This document shows positions 52,302 through 60,370 of a DNA stretch of 64,000 nucleotides, piece after piece. Each line of letters starts with the position of its first letter. Positions within the stretch are counted from its first letter, which is position 1. The notes beneath the pieces are model-generated. The model was not told the DNA's origin. It did no database searches and worked only from the letters and a program-made list of their open reading frames with translations. This stretch comes from Lysobacter_F sp035645555. GTDB taxonomy: Bacteria > Pseudomonadota > Gammaproteobacteria > Xanthomonadales > Xanthomonadaceae. Position numbers and translations under genes: made by a program. The stretch is from the NCBI GenBank assembly GCA_035645555.1, contig DASQMI010000094.1, forward strand, positions 1 through 64,000, read 5' to 3'.

Positions 52302-53048
52302 ATGAAGATCCTCGTCGGCTACAAGCGCGTGGTGGACTTCAACGTCCGCATCCAGGTCAAGCCGGACGGCTCCGGCGTGATCACCGACGGCGTCAAGCTG
52401 TCGCCCAACCCGTTCGACGAAATCGCACTCGAGGAAGCGCTGCGCCTGCGCGACAAGGGCATCGCCACCGAGGTGGTGGTCGCCACCATCGCGCCGGCGG
52501 ATGCCCAGGCGCACCTGCGCAACGGCCTCGCCATGGGCGCCAACCGCGCCATCCACGTGGTCGCCGACCAGCCGGTGCAGCCGCTGACCGCCGCGCGCGC
52601 GCTGCTCAAGCTGATCGAGAAGGAGCAGCCGGACCTGGTCATCCTCGGCAAGCAGGCGATCGACGACGACTGCAACCAGACCGGCCAGATGCTCGCCACC
52701 CTGTGGGGCCGCCCGCAGGCGACGTTCGCCTCCAAGCTGGAGATCGCCGGCGGCAAGGCCACGGTGACCCGCGAGGTCGACGCCGGCCTCGAGACGCTGG
52801 AAGTTGACCTGCCGGCGGTGGTGACCACCGACCTGCGCCTCAACGAGCCGCGCTTCATCAAGTTGCCGGACATCATGAAAGCGAAGAGCAAGCCGCTCGA
52901 GACCATCGCGATGGCCGACCTCGGCGTGGAGTCCGGCGATCTGCTGCAGACCACCCAGTACGCCCCGCCGCCGAAGCGCAGCCGCGGGATCATGGTGAAG
53001 GACGCGGCCGAGCTGGTCGCCGCGCTCAAGCAGAAGGGGTTGCTGTGA
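52302..53048 (+). CDS. etfB: Electron transfer flavoprotein beta subunit
   Basis: 248 residues. Family features are MKILVGYKRVVDFNVR, SPNPFDEIALEEALRLRDKG, VILGKQAIDDDCNQTGQMLA and the late RFIKLPDIMKAKSKPLE signature. With EtfA it forms the FAD- and AMP-binding heterodimer that carries electrons from acyl-CoA dehydrogenases to ETF-QO. It is divergent from xanB (120 bases between starts) and overlaps etfA by one base. Confidence 0.96.
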   Translation: MKILVGYKRVVDFNVRIQVKPDGSGVITDGVKLSPNPFDEIALEEALRLRDKGIATEVVVATIAPADAQAHLRNGLAMGANRAIHVVADQPVQPLTAARALLKLIEKEQPDLVILGKQAIDDDCNQTGQMLATLWGRPQATFASKLEIAGGKATVTREVDAGLETLEVDLPAVVTTDLRLNEPRFIKLPDIMKAKSKPLETIAMADLGVESGDLLQTTQYAPPPKRSRGIMVKDAAELVAALKQKGLL

Positions 53049-53986
53049 TGGCCAAGGTTCTCGTCGTTGCCGAACACCTGGGCGGCCGCCTCAATGCGTC
53101 GACCGCGAAGTGCGTCGCGGCCGCACAGGCGCTGTCGCCCGAATCCATCGATATCGTCGTGCTCGCCGGCGATCCGGCCGGCGTCGCCGCCGAAGCCGCG
53201 CAGATCGCCGGCGTCAACCGTGTGCTGACGGTCGCCCACCCTGCCAATGAACACGCGATCGCGCAGGTGCTCGCGCCGCAGATTGCGAAGCTGGCGGCCG
53301 ATTACAGCCACGTGTTCGGCCCGTCGACCACGTTCGGCAAGGACCTGATGCCGTGCGTCGCCGCGCTGCTCGGCGTGGCTCAGGTGTCCGACGTGATGGC
53401 GGTCGAGGGCCCGCACACGTTCAAGCGCCCGATCTATGCCGGCAACGCCATCGTCACCGTGCAGGCGCCTGCCGACCGCACCGTGGTCGCCACCGTGCGC
53501 ACCGCGTCGTGGCCGGAAGCCGCGCGCGGCGGCAGCGCGGCGGTCGAGGCGGTCAGCGTCGATGTCGCGCTGCCGGGCCACACCCGCTTCGTCGGCCTCG
53601 CCGCCGGCAACTCCGACCGCCCCGACCTGCAGTCGGCGCGGCGCGTGGTCTCCGGCGGCCGCGGCGTGGGCTCGGCGGAGAACTTCAAGATCGTGTTCGA
53701 GCTCGCCGACAAGCTCGGCGCCGCGGTCGGCGCCTCGCGCGCCGCGGTCGACGCCGGCTACGTTCCGAACGAGCTGCAGGTCGGCCAGACCGGCAAGATC
53801 ATCGCGCCGGAGCTGTACATCGCGGTCGGCATCTCCGGTGCGATCCAGCACCTCACCGGCATCAAGGACGCCGGCACGATCGTGGCGATCAACAAGGATC
53901 CGGACGCGCCGATCTTCGAGATCGCGGATATCGGCCTGACCGGTGACCTGTTCCAGATCCTGCCGGAGCTGCAGGCACAGCTCTGA
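53048..53986 (+). CDS. etfA: Electron transfer flavoprotein alpha subunit
   Basis: 312 residues. N-terminal MAKVLVVAEHLGG, then the C-terminal FAD domain with SARRVVSGGRGVGS, GASRAAVDAGYVPNELQVGQTGK, YIAVGISGAIQHLTG and VAINKDPDAPIFEIADIG, the full EtfA signature. In Xanthomonas etfA marks one edge of the variable LPS O-antigen cluster, which matches what follows here. A strong terminator lies 31 bases after the stop. Confidence 0.96.
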   Translation: MAKVLVVAEHLGGRLNASTAKCVAAAQALSPESIDIVVLAGDPAGVAAEAAQIAGVNRVLTVAHPANEHAIAQVLAPQIAKLAADYSHVFGPSTTFGKDLMPCVAALLGVAQVSDVMAVEGPHTFKRPIYAGNAIVTVQAPADRTVVATVRTASWPEAARGGSAAVEAVSVDVALPGHTRFVGLAAGNSDRPDLQSARRVVSGGRGVGSAENFKIVFELADKLGAAVGASRAAVDAGYVPNELQVGQTGKIIAPELYIAVGISGAIQHLTGIKDAGTIVAINKDPDAPIFEIADIGLTGDLFQILPELQAQL

Positions 53987-54017
53987 AGTCGACTACATCA
54001 CGTCAAAAAGCAGGAAC

Positions 54018-54044
54018 GGCCCGGGAAATGATCCGGGCCTTTCT
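54018..54044 (+). terminator. Rho-independent terminator after etfA
   Basis: Stem GGCCCGG (54018-54024) and CCGGGCC (54033-54039), eight-base loop, then TTTCT. It ends the etfBA transcript and isolates it from the glycan cluster. Confidence 0.85.
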
Positions 54045-54478
54045 CGTCGACGCATTAGCCTAGAACCGACTCATCATTTCTGACGATACCGGATGCGCAT
54101 CAACTGGCCGCTCTGGCTTCGGTGGTATTTGTGCTCTCGACCAGGTTCTTGAGGGAGTCAACCTCACCTTTGGCGCTGGCCAACGCCCGCGGTATACCCA
54201 CAATCGTCATTGCCTCTGGACCTCTGGCGGCGGCGATTTTTTCCTCTAGTCTCTGGAGGGGAAACATCGGCGGCCGCTGCAGCTAAGCGCGGAGGAAACT
54301 AGCGCATGCGCGGGTCGATACCTTGCTCGGATCGGTCGCGACTAGCCATGCCCACCCCACCTGGGTGGTCAGGCGCCGCCTCGCGGCCCTGCCCGGCCGA
54401 TGACGCCATGCGCCGCTTTTGCCGGGCGTGATGACCGTGTCGTCTGACGCAGGCAAAGCCGGGCTAACCTGAATTCCC
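54045..54478. other. 434-base gene-poor region at the edge of the glycan cluster
   Basis: I see no convincing gene here. GC is lower than in etfA. On the minus strand a small frame at 54100-54267 could encode 55 residues (MFPLQRLEEK... ending EARAAS) but lacks a ribosome site. It reads like a helical tail and might be the leftover of a deleted gene. Nothing else, such as an IS end or attachment site, is evident. Confidence 0.4.
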
Positions 54479-55273
54479 CTAGGCGGACCGTTCCAGTGGC
54501 GCCAGGCCGTGTGTAGCCAGGAACCTGGCCGCCGCCTCTGAGAAACGGTCGGACGGCATGAATCCCCGACGTTCGTAGAGGGGGGGGCCGGGGTGGGGAG
54601 GTTCGTGAACGCGTGCGGGGTCCACATCCTGTTCAGAAAACGTGCCATGCATCAACATATGCAGCACTACGAAGGGCAGTAGGCCGACCCAGGTGCGCCA
54701 CTGCGAAACATAACTAAGGCAAACCGTCACGGCGAGCACCCGCTCCCGCCACGAGGCCCGATATGAGTGCACAGCGCCATTCGCGGGAAGCGGATCGAGC
54801 ACCTTGAATAAGGGACCTGGCAGGCCGGCCCCGTGGTAGAGCGGGAACTGACGCAGCACACTGATCCCGCACTGCTTGGCCAGCACCAGGCCCAGCAGAT
54901 GCACCGCGTCGTGATCCTGATGCCCTCCTTCCCACGCCGGTATATACAGTCTATCCAGCGGCCCGATCTGTCTTACGAGATCCTGTAGGGCGACAAGCGC
55001 GGCATCGAGCCACGCGTGCAGCGCGCCGTCAGGAAACCCGTGCCACTCGCCGAGGAAGTGCGACCGCCCCTCGGGCACCCCCAATCCCTCCAGCACTCGG
55101 CGACTTTCGTGTCGGCGCCGCGCCACCGGCTGCCCGCCGAAGCCACCGTCGGTCAGGTAGGCGCAGTGGACTTCCGCCCCGGCACGCGCCATGGCCCGGA
55201 TGGGCACCGAGCAGGCGAATTCGTCGTCTGGGTGCGCCAGCAGGAAAAGGATGCGACCGGGCTCAGAACGCAT
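54479..55273 (-). CDS. PIG-L (LmbE) family deacetylase
   Basis: 264 residues. The zinc-binding motif AHPDDE (His14-Glu18) and the partner EGGHQDHDAVH (His118, His121 and His125) define the PIG-L fold, together with the conserved RRHESRRVLEGLGV. PIG-L enzymes hydrolyse N-acetyl groups from amino sugars. A hydrophobic C-terminal part (VLAVTVCLSYVSQW, LLPFVVLHMLM) suggests membrane contact. In this cluster it could deacetylate an amino sugar of the O-antigen, perhaps followed by re-acylation by the GNAT protein encoded just upstream, whose stop overlaps this start by 11 bases (inference). Confidence 0.87.
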   Translation of the reverse strand: MRSEPGRILFLLAHPDDEFACSVPIRAMARAGAEVHCAYLTDGGFGGQPVARRRHESRRVLEGLGVPEGRSHFLGEWHGFPDGALHAWLDAALVALQDLVRQIGPLDRLYIPAWEGGHQDHDAVHLLGLVLAKQCGISVLRQFPLYHGAGLPGPLFKVLDPLPANGAVHSYRASWRERVLAVTVCLSYVSQWRTWVGLLPFVVLHMLMHGTFSEQDVDPARVHEPPHPGPPLYERRGFMPSDRFSEAAARFLATHGLAPLERSA

Positions 55274-56117
55274 CGAAGTCAAGGAAGTTAAAAAATACCT
55301 CATCTCCAGCCACGGCCAGAGGGGCGTCTAGGCCACGCACAATGAGATTCAATGGCGAGGGCCGCAGCCGTCGCGGCAGATCGGGATACAGGCCAAAACG
55401 TCCAGCGCCCGCCGGCATGAGCCCCAGCCATACCCGCACCGCCGGAAGCGATCCGCTCCGCGCGAACAAGTGAAGCATTTCTGGCCGCGGCGCCTGCGCC
55501 CAAGCATGCACCAATGGACGCCCGGTCGCCGCAACATACCCCACGCTGCCGTCACTCAGCGGCTGTATGCGCACAGGACCGGCGGGATTGCGCAGCCGCC
55601 ACTCAAGTTGTTCGGCCGGCCAAGCGAGACGAAAACGAGCACGCCCTACGCGCTCCCAATCGAAACGTCCCAATGGTCCGAGTCCGATCCTCGCTTCGAG
55701 GGGTGCCACCAGCGCGAAGCCCAGCTTACGCACAAAGCCTGGGGTGCTGTTCGCATTGGCGACGCCATACACCAAACGTGCCCCTTCCTCGGCGCCGGCG
55801 CGATAGGTCAGCTCGGCCAGACGCGTGAACAATCCGCGTCCTTGGAAGTCTGGATGGGTCGCGGTGTTGAGCGAAAGCAGCGCACGCACGCGTTTGCCGT
55901 CGAGTTCCAACGGAACCGGTACGCACACGTAGTGCGCTACCAAGCGGCCACCCTCACGCGCGTTGAATCCGATTACCGGACCTGTCGGATTCTCCGCGTA
56001 CAGCCAGCGCAAGTATGCCGGGTCGGCAAGCTTGCCGGCACTTGGGAAACAGGCGCGAAACAACTCCACATATTCCGAAAGATCCGTGCCTACGTGGCCG
56101 CAGCGCTCGAATTCCAT
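55263..56117 (-). CDS. GNAT family acyltransferase
   Basis: 284 residues. The GNAT core is in the first 150 residues: GGRLVAHYVCVPVPLELDG, LNTATHPDFQGRGLFTRLAEL (acetyl-CoA loop QGRGLF) and VYGVANANSTPGFVRKLGF, where the Asn-rich helix and late Phe/Gly are typical. The remaining 130 residues are an extra, possibly second GNAT-like, domain. This size matches acyltransferases in polysaccharide clusters that put acyl groups on amino sugars. It overlaps the PIG-L gene and follows the GtrA gene by 12 bases. Confidence 0.8.
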   Translation of the reverse strand: MEFERCGHVGTDLSEYVELFRACFPSAGKLADPAYLRWLYAENPTGPVIGFNAREGGRLVAHYVCVPVPLELDGKRVRALLSLNTATHPDFQGRGLFTRLAELTYRAGAEEGARLVYGVANANSTPGFVRKLGFALVAPLEARIGLGPLGRFDWERVGRARFRLAWPAEQLEWRLRNPAGPVRIQPLSDGSVGYVAATGRPLVHAWAQAPRPEMLHLFARSGSLPAVRVWLGLMPAGAGRFGLYPDLPRRLRPSPLNLIVRGLDAPLAVAGDEVFFNFLDFDAF

Positions 56118-56129
56118 GAGTTTCCCCTG

Positions 56130-56522
56130 CTATCGATAGATCCAATAGCGTGATATGACGAATCCGCAAAGGGCCAGCAAAGCATCTACCGCGGGTTTGG
56201 CGAGCCATGCCCATTGCAGACCCGCATTGCGGTCCAACAACACGACCGCCAAGGTGCTTAGCAGGGACATCACAGTCCACGAGAGCAGAAAGCGGCTAAA
56301 CCGTGTCCATCCTAGCCGGCGACCGCCCTGACCGCGAAAGGTGATCACCCCATTGAGCCAGAAGCCAAGCAAGGCTCCACCGACGCGGCCGATCAGATTG
56401 GCAGAGATAGTGTTCACGCCGAGCGCACTCAGCCCAACGAAGACCACCCAATCGAGCAACAGCTGTATGGCGCCGACCGCGCCGTAACCCGCCCCTTGGC
56501 GCAACAGCGTGCGCAATGCCAT
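56130..56522 (-). CDS. GtrA family membrane protein
   Basis: 130 residues with four membrane helices. The N-terminal RQGAGYGAVGAIQLLLDWVVFVGL and the central LIGRVGGALLGFWLNGVITFRGQ match the GtrA family, which flips polyprenyl-phosphate sugars across the inner membrane. It overlaps by one base the GT2 gene that would make such a donor, giving a classical two-gene side-branch glycosylation pair. Confidence 0.9.
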   Translation of the reverse strand: MALRTLLRQGAGYGAVGAIQLLLDWVVFVGLSALGVNTISANLIGRVGGALLGFWLNGVITFRGQGGRRLGWTRFSRFLLSWTVMSLLSTLAVVLLDRNAGLQWAWLAKPAVDALLALCGFVISRYWIYR

Positions 56523-57553
56523 CAGTCGACCTCGGGAGTCACTCGCTCACCGAGCCTGACGGATACCGGCAACTTTGGCACCGCCGCGATGTCATACGCA
56601 AGAAACGCGAGCGTGAGCTGCAACCCAACCAGCACCGGCAATACGGCCAACATCACGGTACCGATCGGCGTCGCCGTACCGAAAGCGAGCGCCTGCCACC
56701 AATGCCAGGTGCCATAGGCGGCACCGAACGCCAACATACCCAGTCCGGCCACCAACTCCAGCGATGCGATCGACAGGTCGCGGAGGAAATAGTTGTAAAA
56801 GATGCGCTTGCAAAAGTTTTGCAGGTGCTTGCCCAAGAATTCGCCCAAGACACTGCCGATGCGCAAGTTGCTCACCTCGTCCGCGTAGCGTGCATCCATC
56901 GGCACGTCGAGCACTACCGCGCGGTAGGTGCCCAGCCGGAACAGCAGATCGGTCTCGAAGAAATACCGTTGACTGATGCGATCATGAGGCAGGAGCGCGG
57001 CCACACGTGCATCGATGGCGGTGTAGCCATTGGTGGGGTCGAAGATATCCCAATAGCCGGTCGAGACCTTCGCCATGAATGACAGGACCGCATTACCAAA
57101 TAGCCGAACCCCGGGCATGCGTCCGATGTGTCGCAGGTCGTAGAATCGATTGCCCTTCGTATAGTCGGCGTAGCCGGCTACAATTGGTGCGACGAAACGG
57201 GGCAACAAGCCGGGATCCATTTGCCCGTCGCCATCGATCTTGACGATGACATTGGCACCGTCGCCGACCGCGCGACGGTAGCCTGACAGCACCGCACCAC
57301 CCACTCCGAGATTGCGGGGGTTGCGAATGACGACCACACGCGGGTCGCGGCATTCCCGCTCAACGAGGTCGCCGGAACCGTCGGGACACGCGTCATCTAC
57401 CACGTAGATGCGCCACACCATCGCTGGCATCGCCGCGAGGACGTCGAGCACGTGCCGCGTTACGCGATACGCTGGTACCACCGCTGCGATTCGGGGCAGC
57501 GCGGAAATGACCGTAGTAGGCGTCGCGATCGCGACCGGGTTGGGCTGGGGCAT
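56522..57553 (-). CDS. GT2 polyprenyl-phosphate glycosyltransferase (DPM1/GtrB-like)
   Basis: 343 residues. It has the GT-A start IAAVVPAYRV, VVDDACPDGS, NPRNLGVGGAVLSGYRRA and the metal-binding VKIDGDGQMDP. A second conserved block is GYWDIFDPTNGYTAI and the C-terminus carries two membrane helices (LVAGLGMLAFGAAYG; TVMLAVLPVLVGLQLTLAFLAY). This is the GtrB/DPM1 type, which loads a sugar onto undecaprenyl phosphate on the cytoplasmic face for GtrA to flip. ATG 57553 is used; a GTG six bases upstream is possible. It is divergent from the membrane protein gene on the plus strand. Confidence 0.9.
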   Translation of the reverse strand: MPQPNPVAIATPTTVISALPRIAAVVPAYRVTRHVLDVLAAMPAMVWRIYVVDDACPDGSGDLVERECRDPRVVVIRNPRNLGVGGAVLSGYRRAVGDGANVIVKIDGDGQMDPGLLPRFVAPIVAGYADYTKGNRFYDLRHIGRMPGVRLFGNAVLSFMAKVSTGYWDIFDPTNGYTAIDARVAALLPHDRISQRYFFETDLLFRLGTYRAVVLDVPMDARYADEVSNLRIGSVLGEFLGKHLQNFCKRIFYNYFLRDLSIASLELVAGLGMLAFGAAYGTWHWWQALAFGTATPIGTVMLAVLPVLVGLQLTLAFLAYDIAAVPKLPVSVRLGERVTPEVD

Positions 57554-57614
57554 AGACACTGGAAAGCAGCGAGTGACTCGCTAGTATAAGAGACCCGCCT
57601 CATGTCACTTGTCC
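57554..57614. promoter_or_regulatory. Divergent promoter region between GT2 and membrane protein genes
   Basis: The 61-base gap contains an AT-rich core CTAGTATAAGAG. On the plus strand it offers TATAAG (57585-57590) and on the minus strand TATACT, both close to a -10 box. No good -35 is seen for either. Promoters reading both ways are expected from gene orientation. Confidence 0.35.
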
Positions 57615-58985
57615 ATGCTTAAGGTTTCCGCGCGCAGCGCGCGCGCCGGCATCGCTCTCTTGTGCATGTCGGCGGCCGGGCTAGCCCTAGCCCTACATTC
57701 TCCAGGCCACCTGAGCGTGGATTCGACCATCCAGCTGCATGAAGCCAACAGCGGCCAGATCGACAGCTGGGCACCGCCTTTCATGTCCGCACTGCTTGCA
57801 TGGCTCGGTTCCAGCAGCGTGGCGACGGCGTTGTTCGTGCTCCTCAATACCGCGGCCACGTATGGTGCGTTCTGGCTGAGCGCACGCGCGCAGACCGCTT
57901 CCTGGCCATGGTGGCGGCTACCACTAGCGTTGCTGCTGATCGCGAATCCCGTGGTCTTCGCGTATGTGGGAATTGTTTGGAAAGACGTGCTGCTGGCTTC
58001 GCTATGCGTGCTCGCGCTCGGCCTGACTGTGGCCGCCAGCCGCGCCGAAACGGCAAGCGTCCGCATCGCTCTGGCCGGCCTCGCGCTGATGGTGTTGCTT
58101 CCCATCCCGATGGTGCGCCAGCAGGGGGTGCTGCTCATGCCCGTGTTCGCGCTTTCCCCCGCGATTTTGATCGCCGAATCGGCCGCGCCCGACAAGCGAA
58201 AATGGGTGCTGGCCGGCGTGGCCGTCGCCGTAGTGACGGGCCATCTTCTATTACGCATGGCAGTGGCCGCGACGTTCGTGCAAGGTCCTGATGGCCGCGA
58301 TATGTCGGTGGGCGCTCGCATCATCCGCAGTTACGATCTGGCCGGGATCCAAGCGCGCACCGGTGCTGACGGTCCGCTTGCCCGTGCCGGCGCGCCAGTC
58401 GAGGTTGTGACCGCGGTTCAGCATGCCTACGGCGGCGACCGCGTTGATCATCTGAGCGCCAATACGGCAATCGGCAATTATTTCAGCCAAATCGACGACG
58501 CGTCGCTCAAGGCGATGTGGTGGGACGCCATCCAGCATCACCCCTTCGCCTACGCTAGGCATCGTCTCTCCGCCTTTGCTTGGCTGCTCGGCCTGCGCGA
58601 CCCCCAAAGGTGCCTGCCGGTCCTAGTCGGCGTTGACGGCATACCTGAGTTTCTGCGCGAATCGCGTTTGCGCGCCGAAAACGACCCCCGCGACGACTGG
58701 CTCTACGAGAAGTACAAACGTCTATTCGGTGCACCACTGTGGCAGCACTGGTTCTACGTGCTGCTGCTTGCCATTACGCTCGTGACCGCCTGGTGCCAAG
58801 GCCCGCGCGTCCGACGCTTGCTGCTGCCCTGGATCGTCGGGCTTGGACTCTTCGTGGGCGCCTTCCTGCCCACGTCGATCGCTTGCGATTTCCGCTACCT
58901 GTACCTGCTCATACCCTGCCTGACCGCCATCGCGCTGACCTTGCTTGTCCCCAGTGAACAAGGGCAGCGACCCGCGTCGGACTGA
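57615..58985 (+). CDS. Polytopic membrane protein of the glycan cluster
   Basis: 456 residues with roughly ten membrane helices and a large loop between about residues 220 and 370. I do not recognise a precise family. The layout (first periplasmic loop with DSTIQLHEANSGQIDSWAPPF, then VWKDVLLASLCVLALGL) resembles GT-C-type glycosyltransferases or flippase-linked proteins, where an early acidic loop is catalytic. It could transfer a flipped sugar onto the polysaccharide, completing the GtrA/GtrB pair (inference). It is the only plus-strand gene in the 54-64 kb cluster. Confidence 0.65.
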   Translation: MLKVSARSARAGIALLCMSAAGLALALHSPGHLSVDSTIQLHEANSGQIDSWAPPFMSALLAWLGSSSVATALFVLLNTAATYGAFWLSARAQTASWPWWRLPLALLLIANPVVFAYVGIVWKDVLLASLCVLALGLTVAASRAETASVRIALAGLALMVLLPIPMVRQQGVLLMPVFALSPAILIAESAAPDKRKWVLAGVAVAVVTGHLLLRMAVAATFVQGPDGRDMSVGARIIRSYDLAGIQARTGADGPLARAGAPVEVVTAVQHAYGGDRVDHLSANTAIGNYFSQIDDASLKAMWWDAIQHHPFAYARHRLSAFAWLLGLRDPQRCLPVLVGVDGIPEFLRESRLRAENDPRDDWLYEKYKRLFGAPLWQHWFYVLLLAITLVTAWCQGPRVRRLLLPWIVGLGLFVGAFLPTSIACDFRYLYLLIPCLTAIALTLLVPSEQGQRPASD

Positions 58986-58996
58986 GCGCGGCGCGG

Positions 58997-60202
58997 CTAC
59001 CCGGCCAACGGCACCGGCTCCGGGTACACGTAGCCGACGTCGCCCGAGGAGTCGTAGTAAGCGATTACGCCTTCCGCGAAGTGATGCGTGACGATCGAAC
59101 GCCGCGACAGCGAAGGATCGGAGCGAATCGAGCCCGCGTGCATCAGGTTCTCGTGCCAGATGAGGATCTGGCCGCGCTTGGCGAGGTAGGGCATCGGTGT
59201 GATGCCGCTCTCGCGCAGCATTTGCGCCCAGCGCCCAACCACTTTCGCACCGAACTCGCTCCAGTCGCCACTGACCTTTGCGCAACCGGCCTCGTGCATG
59301 TATACGCGCGGCAGGCGATGACTACCTGGATGGACCACCAGTTCGCCTGACCCCGGCTGGACATCCTCCAACGCGATCCACACGCCGCACATCAAACCGG
59401 CCGGGAATGGCGTGAGATGAATTGTGTCCTGGTGGGCATCCTGCTGGCTGCCGAATACGTAGACCAGCGACTGGCATGGACGAGAAGGCGCGCCGAACAC
59501 CAGCGACAGGAACCGGTGTACCGGCGGATACAGCCAGATGTCACGGACCGCCGGGAAATGAACGTGCATCTGCTCCAGACGTGTGCTGTCGCCGAAACGG
59601 TACCCTTGGTAGCCCTGCGCGATCGCCTCATCCAAGGCGGCGTTTGCGCGCTCGACCATCGGTTCCGGCAGGAGCTCGTCGAGGATCACGAAGCCGTCGC
59701 GTACGAAACGACGCAACATCTCGGCTTCCGAAGCAGTTATCGCACCGGCCGCCAGCTTGGCCGAGATTCGCTCTTCCGCATCCGGTGCGTCCACCCAGGC
59801 GGTCACCGAGACTTGCGCGGCCGCGTAATGTGACGCATCGCAGTCACCTACGAACGCCAGGGGCACGCCGTGCGCCCGCAGCGCAGCACGCACCTGCGGC
59901 CCAACGCCGCCGTCGTTCCGAGTTTCCACGCGCGCGACAGCGGTCCATTCGCGTCTGCCTTGGGTCAGCCGCAGGTCGATTTTGTGCGCCCCGTCGTCGA
60001 GCAGATGGGTGTGTACATTGACACGCACCCGCCCATCGTCCTTCGGAACCGCCGGTGCCTTGAGGACTTCGGTACCGTCCACTGACACTCGTACCGAGGC
60101 CGGCACGCCGGCCTCGGGCAAGGAGAAGAGCGCCCGCAGCACGCCAGCAGCACGTTCGTACTGGCTCCATTCGACGGACAAGCTATCGGAGAAAATCCCC
60201 AT
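58997..60202 (-). CDS. PhyH-type Fe(II)/2-oxoglutarate dioxygenase with extra N-terminal domain
   Basis: 401 residues. The phytanoyl-CoA dioxygenase core (about residues 165-390) has FVRDGFVILDELL, the iron ligands His257 and Asp259 in AHQDTIHL, a distal His355 in NLMHAGS and an RRSIVTHHF arginine for 2-oxoglutarate. The N-terminal 160 residues form a separate domain, beta-rich at first (VRVSVDGTEVLKAPAV; RVRVNVHTHLLDDGAHKIDLRL). In polysaccharide clusters such enzymes may hydroxylate a sugar or lipid-linked substrate; the substrate here is unknown. A strong AGGAGG precedes the start by eight bases, located inside the possible -1 frame of the upstream gene. Confidence 0.85.
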   Translation of the reverse strand: MGIFSDSLSVEWSQYERAAGVLRALFSLPEAGVPASVRVSVDGTEVLKAPAVPKDDGRVRVNVHTHLLDDGAHKIDLRLTQGRREWTAVARVETRNDGGVGPQVRAALRAHGVPLAFVGDCDASHYAAAQVSVTAWVDAPDAEERISAKLAAGAITASEAEMLRRFVRDGFVILDELLPEPMVERANAALDEAIAQGYQGYRFGDSTRLEQMHVHFPAVRDIWLYPPVHRFLSLVFGAPSRPCQSLVYVFGSQQDAHQDTIHLTPFPAGLMCGVWIALEDVQPGSGELVVHPGSHRLPRVYMHEAGCAKVSGDWSEFGAKVVGRWAQMLRESGITPMPYLAKRGQILIWHENLMHAGSIRSDPSLSRRSIVTHHFAEGVIAYYDSSGDVGYVYPEPVPLAG

Positions 60203-60370
60203 CCCTACGTCCTCCTAGGACCATGATCAGTGTTGCCCACCACCCCCGCTCAGCGATACTCCCAGCGAGGATCCGCACACGCGCACGGCGGACATCTGCA
60301 TCGGTGAGGCTGAGGACGAGCACGCGACCTAGATGGCGCAAGCGCCACATGGCACGCCTCAGCCAAGGGC
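60183..60370 (-). other. Possible -1 frame extension of the upstream glycosyltransferase
   Basis: If the ribosome slips -1 on the A7 tract, or the tract loses or gains bases, the glycosyltransferase reading frame continues for 62 codons to a TAG at 60183 instead of stopping after three more residues. The extension is basic and amphipathic (SPWLRRAMWRLRHLGRV..., then VRRARVRILAG), as at the membrane-facing ends of many glycosyltransferases. It would end 20 bases inside the PhyH gene. No independent proof that it is translated. Confidence 0.4.

Noticed and set aside
53045..53048. Upstream GTG as start of etfA
   Set aside because: The ATG at 53048 overlaps the etfB stop by one base and gives the family's MAKVLVVAEH start.
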